This document shows, piece by piece, positions 47,225 to 57,000 of a DNA stretch of 64,000 nucleotides. The notes beneath the pieces are model-generated. The model did not search any database and had not been told where the DNA came from. It saw nothing but the letters and a program-made list of their open reading frames with translations. The first letter of the stretch is position 1, and the number at the start of each line of letters is the position of its first letter. Both the position numbers and the translations under genes were made by a program. Source of the DNA: Proteles cristata cristata. Taxonomy: Eukaryota; Chordata; Mammalia; Carnivora; Hyaenidae. The stretch is taken from NCBI GenBank assembly GCA_017311185.1, contig JAESUZ010002710.1, positions 434,001 through 498,000 on the forward strand. Reading direction: 5' to 3'.

Positions 47225-47430
47225 GTGAAAGGCCTTGGTAAGAATATGGTTGGAGATCAGAAATGGCCATGGGAACTCGTGTGCTTCCCCAATGGGAATG
47301 TGGCCATCTCCACTATAATGGCCTCTGACTCTTCCATTGACATGAGCAAGGCCACACTGAAGGACCACGCCTGCAAACCAAGAGAGTCTAGCAGAAACCA
47401 CGCCCTCTTCCAGTTCATATCACTGTTATG
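47225..47430 (+). pseudogene. ZP pseudogene exon: ZP-N first half
   Basis: The frame reads [14 protein letters not shown], then [18 protein letters not shown] and NHALFQF. This matches ZP-N: Cys, a 29-residue gap with the '..ID(L/M)...L+D..C.P' pattern, then a strand ending ALF.F before the expected 'LN.CGT'. The Cys codons are at 47282 and 47372. It ends at TTATG|GTATGT, a good splice donor. The 'NSCG' part appears lost or mutated at the very end. The 5' boundary is uncertain (an upstream in-frame stop is at 47219-47221). Confidence 0.75.
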
Positions 47431-47507
47431 GTATGTTCGTGCAGGTAAGGCAAGCGCCACCTGCTCTTTCCAGTTTTTAGAACAGCTTAGATGGTATTCT
47501 TTCTCAG

Positions 47508-47608
47508 TCCCATGTTCTCAATATACTCTAAAACCTTTTGTTATTTACTTTGAAGGTGACTATGTTATATATGAAAACTAAGTCATCTATGAGAAGAAAG
47601 CCCTTGAG
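47508..47608 (+). pseudogene. ZP pseudogene exon: ZP-N end (FEGD..VIYEN)
   Basis: Acceptor TTCTTTCTCAG ends at 47507 and donor GAG|GTAAAG begins at 47609. The frame reads [11 protein letters not shown], then a TAA stop, then VIYEKKALE. In ZP proteins this position reads 'FEGDKVIYENE', so the stop most simply replaces the Glu after YEN (GAA to TAA). About 101 bp, a plausible size for this short ZP exon. Together with the preceding exon it completes the ZP-N domain. Confidence 0.75.
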
Positions 47609-48399
47609 GTAAAGGGATGACCCACAATACCAGAGACCCTGACTACATGTAAGATGACCACTCTCTGAATGAAGGTCAGTTGTATCCCTAAGCTTAGCCT
47701 CACTGTATTCCATCTAAAGCGAATCCCGCCTGATTGTGGAAGGGAAAACTGAAGAAGAGTTTGTGGAAGGAATTCAAATGTCAGAATGCTTTGGAATCCA
47801 TGGTTGATTTTCTTTTTCTTTTTGAGCTATTTTTTTTTTCTTATTTCCTCATCAGATGCTTATTCATGTTGGAGGTATAATGTAAACTGGAATAATATCG
47901 AGTGACCTTCTCCTTTAGAAGATTAGCAATGTTGCTAAAAACAAATTATCACATGACCAGATCATGATCCATCAAGAATATAGCCCATCACCCAATGGAA
48001 AAGACCAGTAGACTATATCTCTGCAGTAAGCTGTCTGTACCAGGCTCAAACCCCAGTCTGTCATCATTGTCATTCATAAGCCAAGACCTTGGTGATGTCT
48101 CTAGCCCTGTGTGGTTCTCAGGTTCCCTTGACCATGAAGCGAGTTACCTTGACTTCCCTTTTGTTCTGCAATTCCACAAACCAAAAAACCTGCTCTTGAT
48201 TCCACTCTCCTCCCAGACTAATGCTATTCTGCTACTACTCAGCTAAAGAAACACTAACTCAAGTGGGCAGGTATGAGGATAAAGAGGAAAACTATTCTGC
48301 CACCAGGAAATGGCTCAGTAGGGTTGCAGTCCTGATCAGAGGTCAATGGATGGCTAGAGGACTCAGGGAGAACCTCCCTTGAGCATTTCCACCCAGTTA

Positions 48400-48478
48400 C
48401 CCTTGGCTTTACACTCTCATTCAGCGGGGCCCAGAAGGGGCCAACAGACACTAGAGATCCAGACAAGAGTAGCCAAAG
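48400..48478 (+). pseudogene. ZP pseudogene exon: ZP-N/ZP-C linker
   Basis: The frame reads SAGPRRGQQTLEIQTRVAK and ends CCAAAG|GTAAAA at 48478/48479. ZP proteins have 'GPL.L.(L/I)RIAKD' here. The final G joins AT of the next exon to give Asp, extending RVAK to RVAKDESF across a phase-1 junction. The 5' edge is not resolved. Confidence 0.65.
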
Positions 48479-48552
48479 GTAAAAGTATTCTGGAGCAAGA
48501 AGGCAGAAAAGGAAAGTTCTCCATGAATATACCAAATGCTTCCCTTCCGAAG

Positions 48553-48760
48553 ATGAGTCTTTCACCAAGTTCTACAGTTGGGAAATGACTCCATGAGTCG
48601 GCCATTGGAGTCAGTATTCTTTGAGGTGGAACTAATGACCTTTGTGGATGCCATGGCAGAATTACTCCTGGACAAATGTTGAGTGTCAGCATCATCAGAA
48701 TTTGATAGCAACCCCCAGTGTAACATCACTGTAAATGGGCAGTACACTCACTTAAAAGCT
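48553..48760 (+). pseudogene. ZP pseudogene exon: ZP-C (FEVEL ... NITVNG)
   Basis: It starts after AAG at 48550-48552 and reads DESFTKFYSWEMTP. After a 1-base deletion near 48591-48592 it continues SRPLESVFFEVELM, AELLLDKC, stop (TGA at 48680-48682), then FDSNPQCNITVNGQYTHLK. ZP-C domains have 'RPLR.P.(Y/F)VEV.L', 'LLL..CWATP' and 'PQW...V.GC.Y' at these places. The stop therefore replaces the invariant Trp (TGG to TGA), PQW has become PQC, and the Cys of 'GC.Y' is missing. The downstream splice site is not clear. Confidence 0.75.
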
Positions 48761-49065
48761 GATGGGAGCAGAACCAGAAAGCCAATCCTACTGGACATGA
48801 TAGCCCACAATTCCATAAGGACATGTCATGTGTCAGAGCAAGACCCCTCATCTTCCTGTGGATCTCTGTGTCACCTGAGACCTACCCATTCCTTCTGTGC
48901 AACTTTTCAATCAGGATCTTCCCCCAACTTCCAAGTACTTCCCTCCAGCCCTGCTTCCTTGAGCGAAAGAAGGGGCCAGGGTGGACTGACGGCAGATGCT
49001 AATGGATGCAAGATTTCTCCAAAGTGCCCCACACCTTGTCTCCAAATTCTTCCTGGTAGCTGCAG

Positions 49066-49210
49066 AGAGTAACCTGTTGGAGGTAGACTTTTACCCTGTT
49101 TCCCAGAGTGAGAGTCCTATACCCCTCCTTGGTCAGGAGGCTGGTGGTAAATCATGTGACATCTGGACCCAAAGAGGGGAATTCTGGGAAAATCACAAAG
49201 GGCCAAGCAA
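49066..49210 (+). pseudogene. ZP pseudogene exon: ZP-C (FYPV segment)
   Basis: After acceptor GGTAGCTGCAG (ending 49065) the frame reads SNLLEVDFYPVSQSESPIPLLGQEA, matching the ZP-C 'DNY.T.F(H/Y)PV....P..H.QRF' block. The open frame then runs to 49304 and ends CKVPGPVYFLGF. That ending recalls the '.LRGPVY.HC' strand of ZP-C, but this last part is speculative. Confidence 0.6.
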
Positions 49211-49404
49211 GAATCTAGACTCCCAGTTATATGGACAGTTTGGTAACACTGAGGAAAGTCCCTGTAAAGTCCCAGGTCCTGTGTACTTTCTAGGTTTTTT
49301 GTAAAAGATTTAGCTCACAGATACTGCTTGTGATTTGCCATCAATGTCAATGCTAGTAACTAGGATTAAGCATGGTGGGAGGCAGTCTGCCATAAGTTGG
49401 ACTT

Positions 49405-49545
49405 CTAGGAAATCTGCTTAGCCAGCTACTACCTGTTTGACCTGGACCAGTCATTTCCCCCATTTTGAACCTCACCACTTCCTTCTACAAAATGGGAACT
49501 TGAACCTCATTAAGGTTATTGAAGACTTTAGAAGTGTTGGTAAAG
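49405..49545 (+). repeat. MIR SINE relic
   Basis: TAGCCAGCTACTACCTGTTT, GACCTGGACCAGTCATTTCC, CCCATTTTGAACCTCACCAC, CTTCTACAAAATGGGAACTT and AAGGTTATTGAAGACTTTAG follow the sense MIR order. It sits within the 3' part of the ZP pseudogene, in what would be an intron. Confidence 0.8.
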
Positions 49546-50339
49546 CACCCAAATACATGGACTTTCTGTTAGGGAATCTCCACTGTTCTTCACTCTTGTT
49601 CTCACCTATGTCTACACTGCCTGGCCCAAGTCTGCCTAGACCTGGACCCTATGCGGCATTGTCCAGGCCAGTGCTCTCCTAAGTAAGGGGAGAAGATGAG
49701 GTGAGAGCAAAGATCTCTCATGTTGTACAGTGGTGACACTGAGAAGTTCTGTCCCCAGTCCCCCCACAAACATCTCCCCCTCTCCCTTCCATCCTTCCAG
49801 ATGAGCCAACCCTTCTGAAAGCTGCCTCATGCCCTGAATGAACTCTGAACTAACCTTTCTGCAGAGCTCTCTGAATAACACTCTGCATCAAGGCGGCATC
49901 TGGACAGGCCCATTTTGTTCTATTAGCCCAAGGAACTCTCGCTTGAAGGGACCTTGCATGCAGATCTGGGTGAGTTCTAAAGGCTCTTTGGCCAAAACCA
50001 TTTGGCTTGCACCCATCAAGCTTGTCTAGTGTCTAGCTATGCTAATTTTCAGGCATTTTATGTGATGTTTAGCTAGTCTGGTTATCCTTCGACAAGAAGG
50101 AAGTCCTGGAAGAGAGTCCATATGAGTCCGAAATCTCAGTCTTCCTGCCTCAGGGACACCCCCACCCCACATCCACCTTGAATTCGGGCCAGGAAAATGT
50201 ACTTGGCCATCCAGCCTGTGTTCAGTGACTATGGGGCAATGTGCCTGCTAGCCAGATCATCACTATCTGAGGGGGAAACTTTAGAAACCATGTCACCTGA
50301 GACCCCCGCCAACCCTGAAACCCTGTTTCCTCCTCACAG

Positions 50340-50451
50340 AGCAGCACCCAAAAGTCCTTGTCATGTTCCTGGCTGGCTATGTTTCCTCATCACAGCGATG
50401 GCCACTGTGCTGAACCTATCCAAGATGGCCTGTAAGTCATTCCATGGATAA
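50340..50451 (+). pseudogene. Possible last exon of the ZP pseudogene (membrane anchor)
   Basis: After a good acceptor (TGTTTCCTCCTCACAG, ending 50339) the frame reads AAPKSPCHVPG, WLCFLITAMATVLNLSKMA and CKSFHG, then a stop. A 15-20-residue hydrophobic run followed by a short basic tail is what the C-terminus of a ZP precursor looks like, and the position 1.1 kb after the ZP-C exons fits. There is no alignable family motif, so this is tentative. Confidence 0.3.
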
Positions 50452-50454
50452 TAG

Positions 50455-51260
50455 CTGATTTCAAGTGTGATGAACACGTTTAACCAAGCACACAGTGGCC
50501 CTGTTACACCATGGGGATCTTGCCTCTTTCCTTAAACAAAAGAGAGCTCTCGGTGCTCCATAGCAGAGGCCCTCCAATGGGGTCCATGGCCTACAGGTCA
50601 TTAGCAGGGGACAGAGCTGCCCAGGGAACACAGCTTCTGATGAGAGTTTTCAGCTCGGTTAGCCTGCCCCCACTTTCTCACGACTCTGCACACCTGTGAG
50701 GGACATCTGTGTCCTGTAGAGACTACTCATAAGTCCATCTGTCCCACTGCTCCACACAAATATTTGCCAGGGGTGCCCACATGACCATCTTCAACCCCCA
50801 GGGTCAATATTCAACTCAACTCTGGGAGTTGACAGCACACAGTCTAGCTCTGGAGATTATCCTTGGCATGGCTCTTGCTTCCTGAAGATGTGATCTGATG
50901 CCTGAACTGTGGGCCTGTTGTTACCGGGGCTCTTGCTGGCCAGGTCCTTGAGCAGTCTCAGAGGAGGGAGGTAAGAACGACTCTCTGGAGACCAGTTCTG
51001 GAGCTTGTTCTGCTTCCAGATGATGCTGTAATGGACTGAGCCCTCAACTCGGCCCCCACTCTGCTTCCTGGCCCACATAACTTTCTCAGGAGGGCAATGT
51101 TTCTCACTATAAAAATGGGTGGTCCATCTTGTTAACCCAGCTGAGCATCATGTGTTGGTTAGCTGTAAGGGCCAAGGTGGAATGGCTGGTGGGCAGCTCT
51201 TGGCCTTGGCGATTCAGAGCCCTGACCGCAGAAGTCCCTACTGCGGCTGCGACCCAGGGC
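50455..51260. other. intergenic, nothing recognised
   Basis: Unique sequence with no supported gene or nameable repeat. Confidence 0.35.
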
Positions 51261-51281
51261 TTTAAAAAGCTGGCTTCTCCT

Positions 51282-51510
51282 GGGGTGCCTGGGTGGCTCA
51301 GTCGGTTAAGCCTCCGACTCTGGCTCAGGTCATGATCTCACAGTTTGTGGGTTCGAGCCCCGCGTCGGGCTGTGTGCTGACAGGTAGCTCAGAGTCTGGA
51401 GCCTGTTTCAGATTCTGTGTCTTCCTCTCTGACCCTCCCCTGCTCGTGCTGTCTCTCTCTCTCTCTCTCTCAGAAATAAGTAAAACATTTTTAAAAAATT
51501 AAAGAAAGAA
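51282..51510 (+). mobile_element. CAN-SINE (cat type)
   Basis: Head GGGGTGCCTGGGTGGCTCAG, CGTCGGGCTGTGTGCTGACA, CT stretch, AAATAAGTAAAACATTTTT tail. Target duplication AAAAAGCTGGCTTCTCC (51264-51280) and AAAAAGAGGCTGGCTTCTCC (51511-51530). Confidence 0.97.
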
Positions 51511-51530
51511 AAAAAGAGGCTGGCTTCTCC

Positions 51531-52680
51531 CTATTGAGGACTTCAGCCCCACCCCCCAGTTTTAGAAACACCAAAGCATTGAAGAAAAGGAAGAACACAG
51601 TTTAAGTTCAAATATTGGTTTACATAAAGGAGATTCTTAAAGGGGCCCTAAGAAGACAGGATTTGCATGTAATCACTAACACTTGAAGTGCTTTGAAAAG
51701 CAAAAGACCCTAAGGAGTGGGTATAAACTGACGGGTATAAGAACTCAGAGAAGGGAGAATAGCTCTGAGGAGTATGAGAGAGGCTTCAGCAAAGAAGTAG
51801 CAAACAGAGCCTTCTGGAAGCGGGAAGGGGGTCTCTGAGCCTGAGGAGTCCAAGGTGGAGCACACCCTCCTCCGGATGGAGGCCATGACCCAAGGCTGTT
51901 GCAGTCAGACTGCTGGGAGGGACAGAAGAGCTTACTCCCCAGGTCCTGAGCCCCCCTCCCAGGTGGGTGGGGCCCAACTAGCAGTGCCCTGCTCACATCC
52001 CTCTACCCCCTAACCTCATGCAGTGCCCCCACCCCTCAGCCACCTCCCTGAGCAGTGGGGTGCAGAGCCCAGCCACGTCTTCCCTCCCCTCACTCTCCCA
52101 GGAGGAGCCCACATTCAGCCTGTACTTCTTTTGTCCCCTCCTCACCATGAGTCTCACCTGGGACCACAGCGACCTCCCCACCACAGCCTGGCCGTGCAGT
52201 GTGGGCGGGTGAGGTGTCCTAGTTCAAAGGCTCTGTTGTTGGAAAAGCATTCCACTCTCTCCAAGCTAAGTCCTCCAATGCAATCCCTCTTCCAAGGAAG
52301 CCCAGAATCCCCTCTAAATGTGCCTCTCTGTGTGGTTCGAACCCTGTGCTATTTACTGGGCCCTTGGGGACCCCAGGGATGCTGGGCTGGGAGAGCTGGG
52401 GAGCGGGCAGGCTACTCCCACACCTCCCCTTCCCCAGGCCCACTCCGACAGCTTGATCTTGGACCCCATGAGACTGGTATCCTTAAAATAAAGTCCCTTT
52501 TGACTTAAGCTGAATCTGAATAAGTTTTGATCCTTGACCCTAAATTTGTCCCAAGGTGGAAACAGCACGGTTGTTTTCCCCAAAGGCTGAGTTATTTGTC
52601 TTCTTGTTTGTCATCCTCTTAGTCTGGGCTAAAGTACAACCAGAAGCACTCTCCTGTTGGTGACCAGTGTTCTGCATTAA
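51531..52680. other. intergenic unique sequence
   Basis: GC-moderate. Frames up to 161 codons (52023-52508, +) lack a recognised domain. No nameable repeat. Confidence 0.35.
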
Positions 52681-52683
52681 AGT

Positions 52684-52698
52684 GCAGTGTGATAGCAG
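52684..52698 (+). repeat. Target-site duplication (5' copy) of inverted L1
   Basis: GCAGTGTGATAGCAG. The partner at 54743-54757 has two mismatches. It fixes the outer limits of the twin-primed insertion. Confidence 0.85.
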
Positions 52699-53705
52699 AG
52701 ATTAGTTGGCCATACATTTGTGGGTCCAATTCTGGGATCTCTATTCTATTCCATTGGTCTATGTGTCTGTTTTTGTGCCAATACCATACTGTCTTGATGA
52801 TTACAGCTTTGTAGTAGAGGCTAAAGTCTGGGATGGTGATGCCTCCCATTTTGGTTTTCTTCTTCAATATTATTTTGGCTATTTGGGGTCTTTTGTGGTT
52901 CTATAGAGACTTTAGGATTATTTTTTCTAGCTCTGTGAAGAATGCTGGTGCTATTCTGATTGGAATTGCATTAAATGTGTAGATTGCTTTGAGTAGTATC
53001 GACATTTTAATAATATTTGTTTTTCCAATCCATGAGCGTGCAATGTTTTTCCATTTCTTTGTGTCTTCTTCAATTTCTTTCATAAGTTTTCTATAGCAGG
53101 AAAAAATATCCAGTGGACAAAAGACAGTCTCTTCACCAAGTGGTGCTGGGAGAACTGGAGAGCAACGTGCAGAAGAAGGAAACTGGAGCACTTTCTTACG
53201 CCTTGCACGAAGGTAAACTCAAAATGGATGAAAGACCTAAATGTGCAACAGGAAACCATCAAAATCCTAGAGGAGAAAAACAGCAACAATCCCTTTGACC
53301 TCAAACACAGCAACTTCTTACTCAACACATCTCCAAAGCCAAGGGAAATAAAAGCAAAAATGAACTGTTTGGACCTCATCAAGATAAAAACCTTCTGCAC
53401 TGCAAAGGAAGCAATCAACAAAACTAAAAGGCAATCAATTAAATGTGAGAATATATTTGCAAATGACATATTGGATAAAGGGTTAGTATCCAAAATCTAT
53501 AAAGAACTTACCAAACTCAACACCCAAAAAACAAATAATCCAGTGAAGAAATGGGCAGAAGACGTGAATAGACACTTTTCCAAAGAAGACATCCAGATGA
53601 CTAACAGACACATGAAAAGATGCTCAACATCACTCATCATCAGGGAAATACAAATCAAAACCACACTGAGATACTGCCTCACACCAGTCAGAGTATCTAA
53701 AAATT

Positions 53706-53932
53706 TTTAAACACTATTTTTTAAGAATTTTTAGTTTTTATTTATTCTCTAGAAAGAGATAGGATGTGAGGGGGAGAGGCAGAGAGAGAGAGGGAGACAC
53801 AGAATCTGAAGCAGGCTCCAGGCTCTGAGCTGTCAGCACAGAGCCCGATATGGGGCTTGAACCCACAAGCCATGAGATCATGACCAGAGCCGAAGTCCAC
53901 CGCCCAACCAAGTGAGCCACCCAGGCACCCCC
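53706..53932 (-). mobile_element. CAN-SINE (cat type), antisense, nested in L1
   Basis: Antisense tail and AT-rich edge, a (GA)-rich stretch, GAGCTGTCAGCACAGAGCCC, and head GTGAGCCACCCAGGCACCCC. It inserted into L1 ORF2 with target duplication AGAGT(A/G)TC(T/C)AAAA at 53690-53702 and 53933-53945. Confidence 0.96.
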
Positions 53933-54681
53933 AGAGTGTCCAAAATTAAGAATTCAGGACATATGTTGGTGAAGATGTGGAGAAATGGGAATCCTGTTGC
54001 ACTATTGGTGGGAATGTAAACTGGTGCAGCCTCTCCGGAAAACAGTGTGGAGGTTTCTCAAAAAATTAAAAATAGAATTACCCTAGGACCCAGCAATAGC
54101 ACTACCAGAAATTTATCCAAAGGATACAGGGGTGCTGATTCACAGGAGCACATGTACTCCAATGTTCATAGCAGCACTATCAAAAATAGCCAAATTATGA
54201 AAAGAGGCCAAATGTCCATCTACTGATGAATGGATAAAGAACATGTGGCACATATATATACATATACAATGAAATACTACATGGCAATGTGAAAGAATGA
54301 AATCTTGCCATTTGCAACAATGTGGATGGAACTGGAGGGTATTATGCTAAGTGAAATGAGTAGTGAAAGACAGGTATCATATATTCTCACTCATATGTGG
54401 AATTTGGGACACTTAACAGAAGACCATGGAGGGAGGGAAGAAAAAAAGCAGTTACAAACTGAGAGGGAGTGAAGCCATAAGAGACTCTTAAATTCGGAGA
54501 ACAAACTGAGGGTTGATGGAGCAGGGGAGAGGGGAAAATGGGTGATGGGCATTGAGGAGGGCACTTGTTGGGATGAGCACTGGGTATCGTATATAAGTAA
54601 AGAATCATGGGGATCTACATCCAAAGCCAAGTGCACACTGTATACTCTGTATGTTAGCTAATTTGACAATAAATTGTATTA

Positions 54682-54732
<51 letters not shown>

Positions 54733-54734
54733 AT
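54682..54734 (+). repeat. (AAAT)13 microsatellite, L1 tail
   Basis: An uninterrupted AAAT run that has replaced the A-tail of the inverted L1. Likely polymorphic. Confidence 0.97.
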
Positions 54735-54757
54735 GATAGAACGCAGTGTGATGGTAG

Positions 54758-55655
54758 CTGGCCAGCAGCTGGCAGCCTGGAGCTCTGCACTCCATCCCTT
54801 GTCAGCAAAGAAAGAACCAGGGAGCCAGCCGCCTGCCCTGGGGCCAACATGTGGCAGCCAAAGTTGGGCGGGGCGGGGGGTTGGGGGGGGACAAAAAGAA
54901 GAGGAGCTAGTTTTGTCCCAGATTGAGGGAGCTCCAAGGATGCTAGCCTTCCTGTCTCAAAATCAGGAAAGTCCTGGGCAAACCAGGACAAGCTGGTCAC
55001 CCCAGAGGCAGCTCAGGTACAAGGAGAAGAACCGGGGACTTTCTAAAAATATTGACTTTTGCCTAATTAAAGGCTAATTGAAATCTAAGTTAAGTCCGGA
55101 CTCTTCACTTTTTGGTAAAATAGAAATACCGTCAATTTGGAAGGGATATCATGAGGCTTAAGTGAGAACACATGGAAGATGACAGGCATTTGTTTACTAG
55201 AAGTTTCTCTAACTAGTCCTTGACCGTAATCCCAGTAGCGTTCCTTCTCTTGTGCCTCTAGTTTTATGTGAGTTTACCATTCTCCTTCCCATGCTCGCAG
55301 GTAAAATTATAACCCACACTTACATGGGTGGCAACACCATGAAGTCTCTATTACCCTTTCTCCTCTACCCACCCAAAGTTCTCTATACCAGCTTTCTTTC
55401 CTCAGCCCTCAGCTAGGACCCCACAACCTGCCTGTGCCTTGGGGCATCCTTTCTACCCAGGGGTGTGAGTTGGGTCTCTGTGTACATAATACTTCTTTGC
55501 ATCATGTTTCTGAACTCTTACACAGCTCATCACAGGGCTGGGCCTATGGGCTCCCATTCTGGGGGATGGTCCCAGGCAAAGAGCTGCATCTTGAAGCAGG
55601 TCTAGATCTGGTGTCAGGATCAATGAAAGCAAGTTTTAACTGAGGTGCTTCACTA
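54758..55655. other. intergenic, nothing recognised
   Basis: Contains a G-rich run at about 54867-54891. No supported gene. Confidence 0.35.
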
Positions 55656-55677
55656 ACTACAAGTCACTGTTATTCTT

Positions 55678-55901
55678 TTAAAAACTGTTTTAACGTTTAT
55701 TTATTTGTGAGAGGCAGCATGAGCAGGGGAGGGGTAGAGAGAGAGAGGGAGACACAGAATCTGAAGCAGGCTCCAGGCTCTGAGCTGTCAGCATAGAGCC
55801 CGACGCAGGGCTCAAACCCACAAACAGTGAGATCATGACTTGAGATCATGACTTGAGCCGAAGTCAGACACTTAACCAATTGAGCCACCCAGCTGCCCCA
55901 T
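55678..55901 (-). mobile_element. CAN-SINE (cat type), antisense
   Basis: Antisense tail (AACGTTTATTTATTTGTGAG), GAGCTGTCAGCATAGAGCCC, and head TTGAGCCACCCAGCTGCCCC. Target duplication AAGTCACTGTT(A/G)TTCTT at 55661-55677 and 55902-55918. A perfect 13-bp tandem duplication GATCATGACTTGA (55831-55856) lies in the tRNA-derived part. Confidence 0.97.
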
Positions 55902-56189
55902 AAGTCACTGTTGTTCTTACTGAGAGCTCAGAAGGGCTGAATCCAGTCATTGTTCTCTTGTTAACCAGCTGCACAACCTTCAAATGTGTTTTTCTACCCA
56001 TAAAAGAAGGCAGTACTGGGGCGGGGGCAAGGCAAGGGAAAGGCGGAGCACAGAGGATTTTTAGGGCCGTGAAAGCACTCTATGTGATATTATAATGAGG
56101 GACAAATGTCCTCATGCATTCACCCAAACCCACAGAATGCCACTATGAGGAGTGAACCCTAACATAAGCTATGAACTTCAGGTGACTAT

Positions 56190-56375
56190 GATGAGTCCAT
56201 GTAGGTTCATCCTTGATATAAATAAAAAAAAAAGGCACCATCCTGGTGAGTGACGTCAGTCCTGGTGAGTGATGTGGGGGTAGAAGGTATATGTGTCATC
56301 TCTGTACCTTCCTCTTAATTTTGTTGCAAAGCTAAAACTCTACGAAATAAAGTCTTTTAAATAAGCAAATGATAT
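56190..56375 (+). mobile_element. Old L1 3'-UTR relic
   Basis: GGTATATGTGTCATCTCTGT, ACCTTCCTCTTAATTTTGTT and CTAAAACTCTACGAAATAAA plus GTCTTTTAA match the well-known 3' end of old mammalian L1s. It contains a local duplication of TCCTGGTGAGTGA (about 56242 and 56261). Confidence 0.75.
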
Positions 56376-56429
56376 GTAAATAAAAATAAAAGAGTAGATG
56401 CTTTCTCAAGTTCCTTCCAGCTCAAGTGT

Positions 56430-57000
56430 CATATGACTCCAATTAAAATTATATGCCCATTAAGCAATTCAAAAGGAATGATGTCTAGAAATGTGAAAGC
56501 TAGCAGACGGAGGGGGAAGCGCACTGGGGGCAAGGACAGGCTGCCCCCCAGCCCGGGACTGCAGGCTGTGCCGTTAATTGGTGATGATGGAACACAGCCG
56601 TGTTTTATGAGAGCCCGTGAGTAGGAGCCTGAGGAGGCTATACATTAGTCATGTCTGAAAATCCTCGCTGATGCTGGAAGCCAGCAGAACTAGCCACTGG
56701 TACTTGCCCAGACGAAGGACTTATTGATTGATCCAGTAAAAGGGAACGGTTAGCCAACACTGCTTTATTTGGTCAATAGCAATGACTTTTTTTCCAGGGA
56801 GGAAACCCCAATAAAACTATTGGAGACAGAATTCTGGATCAAGGCAGGCCCCGACGTGATAACTCAATATTACCCATTATGTAAAATTCCATGGTACCAA
56901 TTTGGTCTCCAATTAGAGAGAGGAAACAACACTCAGCTTCTCCGAAAAACTGAAATCCTTGAGAGGCTCAGAAGAACAAAGTCTCCCTCCGTCTGTACCC
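56430..57000. other. candidate conserved non-coding segment
   Basis: Repeat-free. Contains CCGTTAATTGGTGATGATGG, TTATTGATTGATCCAGTAAA, TACCCATTATGTAAAATTCC and ACCAATTTGGTCTCCAATTA, i.e. many homeodomain- and CCAAT-type cores close together. No coding signature. Conservation unknown. Confidence 0.25.

Larger units (their letters stand above)
47225..49304 (+). pseudogene. Zona pellucida (ZP) domain gene, decayed (core)
   Basis: Consecutive sense fragments encode a ZP module in the right order: ZP-N first half (47225-47430), VIYEN segment (47508-47608), ZP-N/ZP-C linker (48400-48478), ZP-C FEVEL-to-NITVNG segment (48553-48760) and ZP-C FYPV segment (from 49066). ZP modules polymerise egg-coat and other extracellular glycoproteins through disulphide-bonded ZP-N and ZP-C domains. 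Intron-like gaps separate the fragments, so this is a unitary or duplicated gene, not a processed copy. It is disabled by in-frame stops at 47579-47581 and 48680-48682, a 1-base frameshift near 48591, and loss of a conserved Cys. No trefoil domain is seen just upstream, which argues against ZP1/ZP4. ZP2-like features and the known loss of ZPAX in several placental mammals make ZPAX my preferred identity, by inference only. Confidence 0.75.
52699..54736 (+). mobile_element. L1 with 5' inversion (twin priming), SINE inside
   Basis: 52699-53093 is antisense L1 ORF2 (reverse frame: [18 protein letters not shown], then [20 protein letters not shown], then [12 protein letters not shown]). From about 53094 the sense orientation resumes at the next ORF2 block ([19 protein letters not shown] reading). 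It continues through [29 protein letters not shown] and, after a SINE, the TGTTGCAC... end of ORF2, then the 3' UTR (GGGATGAGCACTGGGTATCG, ACAATAAATTG). Flanks GCAGTGTGATAGCAG (52684-52698) and GCAGTGTGATGGTAG (54743-54757) are target duplications. The ORF is broken by inversion, SINE and stops. Confidence 0.93.

Noticed and set aside
47225..49304. ZP region as a processed retrocopy
   Set aside because: The ZP fragments are separated by intron-like gaps with GT-AG borders and no A-tail follows, so it is a decayed multi-exon gene.
47225..49304. ZP region as ZP1 or ZP4
   Set aside because: The trefoil domain that precedes the ZP module in those proteins is not visible upstream, and the first half of ZP-N looks more ZP2-like. 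Not excluded, because exons could be lost.
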